Below are positions 1-6,572 of a DNA stretch of 6,572 bases, one piece after another (the first letter of the stretch is position 1; the number at the start of each line of letters is the position of its first letter). Under the pieces are notes generated by a model that saw only the letters and a program-made list of their open reading frames with translations, was not told the origin of the DNA and did no database searches. A program made the position numbers and the translations under genes. This DNA is from an uncultured Myxococcales bacterium (GTDB lineage Bacteria > Myxococcota_A > Bradymonadia > UBA7976 > UBA1532). Location: assembly GCA_937896275.1 (NCBI GenBank), contig CALBMW010000774.1:1-6572 (forward strand), in the 5' to 3' direction.

Positions 1-975
1 CGGCGGTGGTGCACCACCGGGCTGCGGGCGGAAACCGGGGCCTCCCCGGGGGGGGGGGCGGCGCGTGCGGCTCTGCAACTGCTCGAGGGGGATGCGACCG
101 AGCACCTTGGCCTGCTGCGCGCCCTCGCGCGGCTGCGGCTTGCGCACCTGCGGGGCGTTCACCTCGCGCTTGTCGCTGATCCGGCCGTCACGCGTGCGCG
201 GCGCCACCGGATCGGCGGCGCGGGCGTCGGGACGCCGCACCGGCTCCCCCGCTCTCCGCACCGGTGCCCCCTCGGGCGTCGCCGCGGCGGGCGTGGTGAC
301 GGTCGCGCCGACCGCAGCAACCGGCGCGATGGCGCCGACGGCCGCGACCTGCGGTGCGCTGGGCCCGCTCGGTGTGACGTCGGCGGCGGCCGGCTGCTCG
401 ACGATCGGGGTCCGTTCCGGCTCGGCCTTCGGGGCCGACACGTCCTGCGACGGTGCCTCGACGGGTGGGGCCGCGACGGTCCGGGCCTCGACGGGTGGGG
501 CCTCGACGGCCCGGGCCTCGGTCACCGGCTCCACGACCGGCGGCGTCGGCGCCACCGGTTCGGGGCGCCGGGCCTCGGCCACCGGCTCGATCGCGGCAGG
601 GAGAGCGGGGGTCGGCTTGGGCGCCGGGGCCGGCTCCACCGCGACCGGCTCGGGCCGCGCGGCGGGCGTGACCGTCGGACGCTCGGCGTCGGGGGCGGTC
701 GCATCGGGGCGCGCGGGCCGGGCCACGACGGGACGGGGTCCCGTCTCCTCGCCGGCGGGTCGGCGCCGTCGGCGCACGCCGGGAGCCTGCTCCCGCTCCT
801 CGACCTGCCCGCTCCTGCGCTCGGCCTCGAACGCGCCACGCAACTTCGCCTCTTGGGCGGTGGTCAGCTGCGACATGTAGTTGCGCACCTCGATCTGAAG
901 CCCGTCACAACGCTTCAGCAGATCGCGGTGGTCCACCCCGAGATCCTTGGCGACTTCGAAGACTCTCTTGCCCAT
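1..975 (-). CDS. infB: Translation initiation factor IF-2, N-terminal part (truncated by the window edge)
   Basis: IF-2 is the GTPase that delivers initiator fMet-tRNA to the 30S subunit and promotes subunit joining. Only the first 325 codons are present; the frame is open to base 1, so the G domain and C-terminal domains lie outside. Residues 1-52 form an IF2_N helical domain (MGKRVFEVAKDLGV at the start, IEVRNYMSQL near 28-37). From about residue 55 on there is a Pro/Ala/Glu/Val-rich, probably disordered linker with two 10-residue repeats near 155-174. A more conserved-looking patch, AKVLGRIPLEQLQ, sits at 289-301, then Pro/Gly-rich sequence continues. The ATG is chosen because IF2_N begins there and purine-rich GGGAG/GGAGG motifs precede it. 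It follows ylxR by 104 bp as the last operon gene seen. Oddities: an 11-base C tract on the coding strand (48-58) and tandem repeats in the linker. Identity is sure from the N-terminal domain and operon position. Confidence 0.93.
   Translation of the reverse strand, partial: MGKRVFEVAKDLGVDHRDLLKRCDGLQIEVRNYMSQLTTAQEAKLRGAFEAERRSGQVEEREQAPGVRRRRRPAGEETGPRPVVARPARPDATAPDAERPTVTPAARPEPVAVEPAPAPKPTPALPAAIEPVAEARRPEPVAPTPPVVEPVTEARAVEAPPVEARTVAAPPVEAPSQDVSAPKAEPERTPIVEQPAAADVTPSGPSAPQVAAVGAIAPVAAVGATVTTPAAATPEGAPVRRAGEPVRRPDARAADPVAPRTRDGRISDKREVNAPQVRKPQPREGAQQAKVLGRIPLEQLQSRTRRPPPRGGPGFRPQPGGAPPP
455..514 (-). repeat. Two tandem 30-bp repeats inside the infB linker
   Basis: Bases 455-484 and 485-514 are near-identical 30-bp units (the first 18 bases are identical), with a decayed third start after 515. 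They keep the infB frame and encode two copies of a Val/Ala/Pro/Glu decapeptide containing APPVEA. This is typical repeat expansion in a disordered linker and is consistent with slippage-driven length variation. Confidence 0.75.
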
Positions 976-1079
976 GCGCTCTCCCACCTCCGGCCACAGG
1001 CGGGGCTTCCCCGACTCGGCCGTGCGGTGTTCTACACGACTGTGCCTCGAACCGCCACAGGGGCTTTCGTCGAGGTTCG
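976..1079 (-). other. ylxR-infB intergenic segment, no gene
   Basis: This is the only sizeable gap inside the operon (104 bp). It contains a 6-bp inverted repeat (CCTCGA at 1045-1050 and TCGAGG at 1070-1075, 19-nt loop). Two similar C-rich/CTGTGG blocks on the coding strand (1052-1065 and 990-1007) look like an imperfect duplication. No T-run follows the hairpin, so it is not an intrinsic terminator. No promoter was recognised. A role as an RNA processing site or internal leader is possible but unproven. Confidence 0.4.
981..991 (-). promoter_or_regulatory. infB ribosome binding site
   Basis: On the minus strand the sequence reads GGAGGTGGGAG, ending 5 nt before the infB ATG. The nearer GGGAG has 5-nt spacing and the farther GGAGG has 11-nt spacing, so either could pair with the 16S tail. 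It supports the ATG at 975-973 as the true start. Confidence 0.6.
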
Positions 1080-1715
1080 TCAGTCTTTGCGGGGCGTTCC
1101 CAACAGTCGGGCGCGCCGCTCGAATTCCGTGTTCAGGCGCTCCGCGAGCGCCCGATCAATCACGCCGACCGCGACACGAGCAGGCTTGCCCTGACCCCCA
1201 CCGAGGACCTCGCGGTCCCCGAAGGTCCACAATGGACAGCCTGCTCGCTCGGCCCGGCGCCGAAGATGCTCCGCCGTGGCGGGTGCCGCGTCCGTCGCGA
1301 GCACCAGCGCCCCCATCCGCTCGAAACACCGATCCACCGAGTCCAGCCCCGACACCGTCAGGCCCGCGCGGCGGCCCAAGGCCAGGCCATCGCGAATCCG
1401 GGCCTCGATGGACTCGATGACCTCGGCGATCAGCGCCTCGGCGTCGACCGCCAGCACCGGCTGCTCGAAGGCTCGCCCGAAGGCGCGGCGCTTGACCGCG
1501 GCCTCGATGGCGTCCCGGTCGTAGGTGAGGTGCGCCCCGCGGCCGGGCGCTTTGAGATAGCGGTCGACCCGGATGCGTCCCTCTGGGTCGCGGACGACCC
1601 GAATCATTTCTTCACGCGGGAGGCGCTCACGGGTGCCGAGGCAGGTGCGCATCCCCTTCGTCGACGGCCCGGCGATCCTGGGCTTACGACGGCCGCGTCC
1701 GCCCCGGCCGACCAT
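1080..1715 (-). CDS. YlxR-family RNA-binding protein fused to an L7Ae/YlxQ-like domain
   Basis: A 211-residue two-domain protein. Residues 22-88 are a YlxR (DUF448) domain with the family signature RTCLGTRERLPREEMIRVV (23-41), a short DPEGRIRVD strand and PGRGAHL (57-63). Residues about 98-205 resemble the L7Ae/L30e-like YlxQ proteins: GLALGRRAGLTVSGLDSV (110-127), the ALVLATDAAP strand-turn (136-145) and GKPARVAVGVID (176-187). In Firmicutes ylxR and ylxQ are separate adjacent genes between nusA and infB; here one gene carries both. YlxR has been linked to RNase P RNA in Bacillus and L7Ae-like domains bind kink-turn RNA, so an RNA or ribosome-related role is inferred. The ATG lies 3 nt beyond the nusA stop with GGAGG 8 nt upstream, so it is probably coupled to nusA translation. 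Met22, just before the domain, is a possible later start. Confidence 0.9.
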   Translation of the reverse strand: MVGRGGRGRRKPRIAGPSTKGMRTCLGTRERLPREEMIRVVRDPEGRIRVDRYLKAPGRGAHLTYDRDAIEAAVKRRAFGRAFEQPVLAVDAEALIAEVIESIEARIRDGLALGRRAGLTVSGLDSVDRCFERMGALVLATDAAPATAEHLRRRAERAGCPLWTFGDREVLGGGQGKPARVAVGVIDRALAERLNTEFERRARLLGTPRKD

Positions 1716-1718
1716 GCC

Positions 1719-3428
<1,710 letters not shown>

Positions 3429-3434
3429 GCTTCG

Positions 3435-3438
3435 CTCC
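3435..3438 (-). promoter_or_regulatory. nusA ribosome binding site
   Basis: GGAG on the minus strand, 6 nt before the nusA ATG (3428-3426), within the 43-bp rimP-nusA gap. It confirms the start, which also matches the usual NusA N-terminus (MELNLNHVIEQVAKDKGI). Confidence 0.6.
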
Positions 3439-3471
3439 GATTCGCGTGCTCACGCCGGACGGTGGCCGGCC

Positions 3472-4047
3472 TCAAGACCGGCGCTGGCCGATCTCGACCT
3501 CGTAGCGCAGGCGCGCACGGTAGATCGCCGACAGGGGCACGCGGTGCTCCGCGTCGGTACAGCGGATCAGGACAGCGTCACCTTCGACGCCCCCGAGCAC
3601 GCCAGTGAACTTGCGCCGCCCACCCAACGGGGTGGAAAGCGAGAGCTGGGCCTCCTGGCCGGCGTACTGGACGAAGTCCTGCGCCGACATCAGCGGGCGG
3701 TCCAGCCCAGGGGAAGAGACGCGCAGCTCGTAGGCCGCGGGCAGCGGGTCGTCCACGTCGAGCGCGGCGCTCAGCTCGGGGCTGACGCGCGCGCAGTCTT
3801 CGATCGTGACGCCCTCGGGGTTGTCGATGAAGACCCACAGGATGGTGCGGGCACCCTCATGGGCCACCTCGACGCCGACCAGCGAGAGCCCCAGCGCATC
3901 GACGATGGGCTGCGCGGCGGCGCGCACGATCCGCGGCACCGGCTGCAGCGCGCCGCCAATGAGAGCGTCGAGGCTGGGCGCGTCACGCCTGGGCGCGTCA
4001 CCACCGGGCGCGTCATCGCTGGGATCGTCGCTGTCCGGACCCGTCAT
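3472..4047 (-). CDS. rimP: Ribosome maturation factor RimP
   Basis: RimP binds the free 30S subunit and assists assembly around S12 and the central pseudoknot. With the chosen ATG the protein is 191 residues. A non-conserved Asp/Ala/Pro-rich head (1-27) precedes the first domain (about 36-118), which has LVGVEVAHEG (56-65), WVFIDNPEGVTIEDC (71-85) and the family hallmark YELRVSSPGLDRPL (107-120). The C-terminal SH3-like barrel follows (about 121-187), with GRRKFTGVLGG (143-153). The frame stays open to an ATG at 4149, but that start would translate through the terminator hairpin and T-run at 4094-4117 and add unconserved sequence. The ATG at 4047 has a purine-rich GAGG just upstream, so it is preferred. 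It is the first gene of the rimP-nusA-ylxR-infB operon. The head contains 15-bp tandem repeats. Confidence 0.93.
   Translation of the reverse strand: MTGPDSDDPSDDAPGGDAPRRDAPSLDALIGGALQPVPRIVRAAAQPIVDALGLSLVGVEVAHEGARTILWVFIDNPEGVTIEDCARVSPELSAALDVDDPLPAAYELRVSSPGLDRPLMSAQDFVQYAGQEAQLSLSTPLGGRRKFTGVLGGVEGDAVLIRCTDAEHRVPLSAIYRARLRYEVEIGQRRS
3974..4033 (-). repeat. 15-bp tandem repeats in the rimP N-terminal coding region
   Basis: Three good 15-bp units (3974-3988, 3989-4003, 4004-4018) sharing GGGCGCGTCA, plus a degenerate fourth unit (4019-4033). On the coding strand they encode a pentapeptide repeat of the form D-A-P-x-x. This accounts for the extra acidic Pro-rich head of RimP, which is absent from most family members. 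Confidence 0.75.
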
Positions 4048-4093
4048 CCGCCTCGTCTTTCGCCGCGTCGCGGCCGCATCCGTCTCCGGGAAC

Positions 4094-4117
4094 AAAAAAG
4101 GGGCCCCTCGGAGCCCC
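4094..4117 (-). terminator. Intrinsic terminator in the rimP 5' leader (candidate attenuator)
   Basis: On the minus strand a 7-bp stem (GGGGCTC paired with GGGCCCC, one G-U pair) closes a CGAG loop and is followed directly by six T (4099-4094). The orientation is toward rimP, and the hairpin ends 46 bp before the rimP ATG at 4047. No minus-strand gene lies just upstream for it to terminate: that side is the plus-strand nitrilase gene. The simplest reading is a leader terminator that reduces read-through into rimP-nusA-ylxR-infB, perhaps sensing NusA itself. It could alternatively block antisense transcription coming from within or beyond the nitrilase gene. Confidence 0.7.
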
Positions 4118-4125
4118 CGTGCCGA

Positions 4126-4176
4126 TTGCCCGGTAAGTTGGCGGCGCATTTACCATGCGCAGGACTGGACGCGCAA
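4126..4176. promoter_or_regulatory. Candidate divergent promoter region with a short inverted repeat
   Basis: This segment has the lowest local GC of the rimP/nitrilase gap. On minus, TTGCGC (4176-4171) and GTAAAT (4153-4148) are 17 nt apart. On plus, TTGCCC (4126-4131) and TTTACC (4149-4154) are also 17 nt apart. Both are poor sigma70 matches and could be chance. GGTAA (4132-4136) and TTACC (4150-4154) form a 5-bp inverted repeat with a 13-nt spacer, overlapping both candidates and possibly an operator. A minus transcript starting near 4141 would meet the terminator within about 50 nt. Confidence 0.25.
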
Positions 4177-4200
4177 GGAGATTCGGTCGTACATCGGTGC

Positions 4201-5010
4201 ATGCGCGTCGCACTCGTACAGCTCCGAAGCAGCGCCGATGCGGCCGCGAACCTCGCCGCCATCGAGGCGGGGATCGCCGAGGCCGCCGCTCAGGGCGCCC
4301 GCCTCGTCGCGCTGCCGGAGAACGCCACCCTGCTCGCGCCGGCGCCCCTCAAGCGCGCCTCCGCCGAGCGCCTCGATGGGCCGACCTGTCAGCGCCTCGG
4401 GGTCCTCGCCCGTCGGTATCAGGTGTGGCTGAACCTGGCGGGCTTCCCGGAGCGCACCGATGATCCCACGCGGCCCGCCAACACCTCGCTGCTGTTCGCG
4501 CCCGACGGTCTCCTGGTGGCGACCTACCGCAAGATTCACCTGTTCGACCTCGACCTGCCCGAGTTGAGCCTCCGCGAGTCGGCCAGCACCACGCCCGGTG
4601 ACCGCGTCACCGTCCACCCGGTCGACGGCATCCCGGTGGGGCTGGCCATCTGCTACGACCTGCGCTTCCCCGAGATGTTCCGCGCGCTCGTCACCCGAGG
4701 CGCTCGGGTGCTGCTCATACCGTCCGCCTTCACGGTGCCCACCGGAAAGGCGCACTGGGAGGTGCTCCTGCGGGCGCGCGCCATCGAGAACCAGTGTTTC
4801 GTCATCGCGGCGGCGCAGTCGGGCAGCCACCCCGGCAGTGACCGGGTCAGCTACGGCCACGGCCTGGCCGTCGATCCTTGGGGACGGGTGCTGGTGGATC
4901 AGGGCGAGGGGGAGGGCGTCGCCGTGGTCGACCTCGACTTCGCCGAACAGGCCCGCGTGCGCCGCGGGTTGCCGGCGCTCGCGCACGCCCGCTACTCGGA
5001 CAGGTCGTAG
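4201..5010 (+). CDS. Carbon-nitrogen hydrolase, NIT1-like (probable deaminated glutathione amidase)
   Basis: A complete 269-residue nitrilase-superfamily amidase, probably cytosolic. The catalytic set is intact: Glu40 in LPEN, Lys111 in YRKIHLFD, Glu187 in HWEVLLRARAIEN and Cys151 in CYDLRFPE. Features of the NIT1 branch are ESASTTPGD (126-134), the PSAFTVPTGKAHWE block (174-187), AAAQSG (203-208), SYGHG (217-221) and VDPWGRV (224-230). NIT1 enzymes hydrolyse deaminated glutathione, a transaminase side product, to alpha-ketoglutarate and Cys-Gly (metabolite repair). The related omega-amidases (NIT2) act on alpha-ketoglutaramate, and the substrate cannot be settled by eye. The ATG is chosen because MRVALVQL is the standard family N-terminus. 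The frame is open far upstream, antisense to rimP, but has no start codon between 4180 and 4200. The best Shine-Dalgarno-like AAGGAG (4175-4180) is 20 nt away, unusually far. It diverges from rimP and overlaps the convergent downstream gene by 19 bp. Confidence 0.92.
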   Translation: MRVALVQLRSSADAAANLAAIEAGIAEAAAQGARLVALPENATLLAPAPLKRASAERLDGPTCQRLGVLARRYQVWLNLAGFPERTDDPTRPANTSLLFAPDGLLVATYRKIHLFDLDLPELSLRESASTTPGDRVTVHPVDGIPVGLAICYDLRFPEMFRALVTRGARVLLIPSAFTVPTGKAHWEVLLRARAIENQCFVIAAAQSGSHPGSDRVSYGHGLAVDPWGRVLVDQGEGEGVAVVDLDFAEQARVRRGLPALAHARYSDRS

Positions 5011-5711
5011 ATCTTCAGGTTGTCGAAGGAGACTTGCGCCTCCCAGTCGTTGAAGGCAAAGTGCCGGCCCTGCACCGGGTGGGCGTCGGGGTAGGTCAGG
5101 AAGAGCTTCCCGTCCAGATACCAGCGCAACGTGTCGTCGGTGCGCACCAGCGTCCAGTGATAGTCGACGCCGCGCTCCACGCAGGTGACGCGCCCGTCGC
5201 GATCGGCGCAGCGCCGATCCTCCTTGCGCTCCTCGGCGTGCTCGTCCTGCCGGGCGATGGTGTTGATCGAGTTGTTCCACCCGCCGTGGATCAGGATGTA
5301 GCCGCTCTGGTGCGTCCGGCCGTCGCCGAAGACCTCGCACTTGACGTCGCCCTGCTCGCTCTCGGCGCGCGCGTCGAACTCGATGCGCACCTTCTCGGGC
5401 AGCGGCTTCTGCAGCCACAGCGCGGCGTTGTGGATCTTCTCGCCCCAGAGGCGGCCACCCTCGACGCGCCACGTGCCGGCGTCCCAGCCTTGATCGGCCT
5501 CGGCCGACTGCTTCCAGTCGTCGCTGATCGCGGGGCGCTCGAAGTCATCGGAGTAGATCAGCTTGCCGGTGGGCGGGCCCACGTCGGCGGCGCGGAACAC
5601 CCACCCCATGACGCCCAGCATCGCGGCGACGAAGGCGGCGATGGCGATGATCACCGACCGGGGCACGCGACGACGGGGTCCGGGCGCGACAGGCTGGGGG
5701 GGCGCGCTCAC
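4992..5711 (-). CDS. Membrane-anchored protein with a probable concanavalin A-like beta-sandwich domain
   Basis: A 239-residue protein of unknown function. A short basic head (RRRVPR, 13-18) precedes one hydrophobic segment (about 19-39), so it is probably an N-terminal anchor or uncleaved signal with the rest outside the cytoplasm. Residues 50-239 read like a concanavalin A/LamG or DUF1080/DUF1961-type jelly roll: YSDDFERP (53-60), WRVEGGRLWG (81-90), VRIEFDARAE (108-117), GYILIHGGWNNSI (137-149), WYLDGKLFL (197-205) and a closing VSFDNLKIYDL (227-237). Such folds often bind or cleave glycans, but no catalytic residues could be identified. Cys168 and Cys177 might pair. Translation starts at GTG within a GTGA overlap with the upstream cyclic-nucleotide-binding gene, with GGAGG 10 nt upstream. 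The 3' end overlaps the nitrilase gene. The fold assignment is moderately sure and the substrate unknown. Confidence 0.85.
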   Translation of the reverse strand: MSAPPQPVAPGPRRRVPRSVIIAIAAFVAAMLGVMGWVFRAADVGPPTGKLIYSDDFERPAISDDWKQSAEADQGWDAGTWRVEGGRLWGEKIHNAALWLQKPLPEKVRIEFDARAESEQGDVKCEVFGDGRTHQSGYILIHGGWNNSINTIARQDEHAEERKEDRRCADRDGRVTCVERGVDYHWTLVRTDDTLRWYLDGKLFLTYPDAHPVQGRHFAFNDWEAQVSFDNLKIYDLSE

Positions 5712-6572
5712 CCGGGGCCGTCCTCCGACGAGTCGTCCGGTGACGGCTCGAACACGACCGACGGCTCCTCCCGCTCGCGGACGACGCGCATCGCCGGTGG
5801 CGGCGCGCCCACCGTGGCGCGGTCGTCGACCCGGGCCGGCGATGCGGGATCAGCACGTCGCGCCGGCCCGTCCGGGACGCCGAGCGCCTCTTGCGAAGGC
5901 AAGGTCGTCGTCACCGTCGACGGCGCGGCGGGCGGACTCGGGACGCTGGCACCGGCCCGCCCGGCCGTCTCTCGGGCGCGCTGGGCGTCGCCGTCACCGT
6001 CGGCGCGCAGCAGCGGATCGGTGCCGCCCGCCTCGCTCTCGGTGAAAAGGAAGCCCGGAATCAGCTCGTCGGTGACCTCGACCGGCAGGGCCCCCACCGC
6101 GGCCACGGTGGGATCGAGCATCGGCATCTCGGCCAACACGCCCCCCACCTGGTGGCGGCGCAGTACGTCGATGGTGTCGCGCGCGGCCAGCAGCTCCTTG
6201 TTGGTCATGCGCAGCCGCGTGTTCAGCACCTGGATGAAGCTCCACGTCAGCTTCACGGACATCACCGGATCGCGCCGCATCAGCTCGTAGAACTGCTGCC
6301 GCTGGATGACGAGCGCGCGCACCGCCCCCAGCGCGGTCACGGTGGCCGAGCGCGGCGCCTTGTCGACCATGGCCATCTCGCCGAAGTGCCCGCCGGGGCC
6401 CAACTCGGCCAACAGCACGCCGCCCTTGGTGACGCGCACCGTCCCCTCGAGCGTGACGAAGAAGGCGTCATCTCGCGCGCCCTCCTCGAAGATCACCTGG
6501 GCGGGCTCGTAGCGGCGGCTGTCGGTGATGTTCATCACCTTCACGAGGCCCTTGTACGACAGGTACTTGGAC
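5708..6572 (-). CDS. Cyclic nucleotide-binding domain protein (5' end probably cut by the window edge)
   Basis: A Crp/PKA-type cyclic nucleotide-binding domain without a DNA-binding domain. Numbering from the GTG at 6544, the beta-barrel spans about 12-90, with VIFEEGARDDAFFVTLEGTV (17-36) and the phosphate-binding cassette FGEMAMVDKAPRSATV (54-69). Glu56 and Arg65, which contact ribose and phosphate in cAMP binders, are kept, so ligand binding is plausible. Helices to about 132 follow; residues 170-278 are Pro/Ala/Ser/Asp-rich, probably disordered, and replace any helix-turn-helix. The frame stays open from 6544 to the edge, reading SKYLSYKGLVKV, and base 6572 is G as expected if an ATG lies at 6574-6572. 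The gene therefore probably starts at or beyond the edge; the GTG at 6544 and ATG at 6535 are fallback starts. It overlaps the next gene by GTGA, implying co-translation with that membrane protein. Confidence 0.87.
   Translation of the reverse strand, partial: SKYLSYKGLVKVMNITDSRRYEPAQVIFEEGARDDAFFVTLEGTVRVTKGGVLLAELGPGGHFGEMAMVDKAPRSATVTALGAVRALVIQRQQFYELMRRDPVMSVKLTWSFIQVLNTRLRMTNKELLAARDTIDVLRRHQVGGVLAEMPMLDPTVAAVGALPVEVTDELIPGFLFTESEAGGTDPLLRADGDGDAQRARETAGRAGASVPSPPAAPSTVTTTLPSQEALGVPDGPARRADPASPARVDDRATVGAPPPAMRVVREREEPSVVFEPSPDDSSEDGPG
5722..5726 (-). promoter_or_regulatory. ribosome binding site deciding the GTG start of the membrane-anchored protein
   Basis: GGAGG on the minus strand, 10 nt before the GTG at 5711-5709. 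It lies inside the last codons of the upstream gene, whose TGA (5710-5708) shares bases with this GTG. The next in-frame Met codons fall within the membrane segment, so the GTG start is favoured. Confidence 0.55.

Noticed and set aside
65..880. Long plus-strand open frame opposite infB
   Set aside because: Its product is low-complexity Ala/Gly/Ser/Thr/Arg with no domain. It is the expected antisense shadow of the Pro/Ala/Val-rich IF-2 linker in GC-rich DNA.
4094..4117. Hairpin as a terminator for plus-strand transcripts
   Set aside because: On plus the hairpin is followed by G/C and preceded by A, so only the minus orientation has the required T-run.
4048..4149. N-terminal extension of RimP from the ATG at 4149
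   Set aside because: It would place the terminator hairpin and T-run inside the coding region and adds 34 residues with no resemblance to RimP.
4150..5472. 440-codon minus-strand open frame opposite the nitrilase gene
   Set aside because: It is Arg/Gly/Ala-rich with no domain. The plus strand here encodes a clear amidase with intact catalytic residues.
4878..6290. 470-codon plus-strand open frame opposite the membrane-protein and cyclic-nucleotide-binding genes
   Set aside because: No domain is visible, whereas both minus-strand frames have clear domain or membrane features and a coupled GTGA junction.

Overview
The window is very GC-rich (about 70% by eye), with G/C-ending codons throughout. 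It looks like an ordinary chromosomal stretch from a Myxococcota-type bacterium (former Deltaproteobacteria). The pointers are the rimP-nusA-ylxR-infB order, a YlxR protein fused to an L7Ae-like domain, an initiation factor 2 with a very long Pro/Ala/Glu/Val-rich linker, and an acidic Ser/Asp/Glu tail on NusA. The phylum is inferred from protein style and not proven. No rRNA, tRNA, CRISPR array, insertion sequence or phage gene was seen.

Region 1 (1-4047, minus strand) is a translation/transcription operon read right to left: rimP (30S maturation), nusA (elongation and termination factor), ylxR-L7Ae fusion (RNA-binding protein) and infB (IF-2, truncated by the window edge). Spacings are 43 bp (rimP-nusA), 3 bp (nusA-ylxR) and 104 bp (ylxR-infB).

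Region 2 (4048-4200) is a divergent intergenic segment between rimP and a plus-strand nitrilase gene. Its most striking element is a textbook intrinsic terminator, with a 7-bp GC stem, a 4-nt loop and six T. It faces minus and lies upstream of the rimP start codon, so it would be a leader attenuator for the whole nusA operon. Weak promoter-like hexamers can be placed on both strands around a short inverted repeat.

Region 3 (4201-5010, plus strand) is a complete carbon-nitrogen hydrolase closest in motifs to NIT1, the deaminated glutathione amidase, with an intact Glu-Lys-Glu-Cys set. Its 3' end overlaps by 19 bp the convergent gene that follows.

Region 4 (4992-6572, minus strand) is a translationally coupled pair. 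A cyclic-nucleotide-binding-domain protein with no DNA-binding domain (5' end probably cut by the window edge) ends in a GTGA overlap with a membrane-anchored protein whose outer domain looks like a concanavalin A/laminarin-type beta-sandwich. The pair's function is unknown, and it is the least conventional part of the window. Most of the rest is housekeeping, and I see no clear evidence of a wholly new system.
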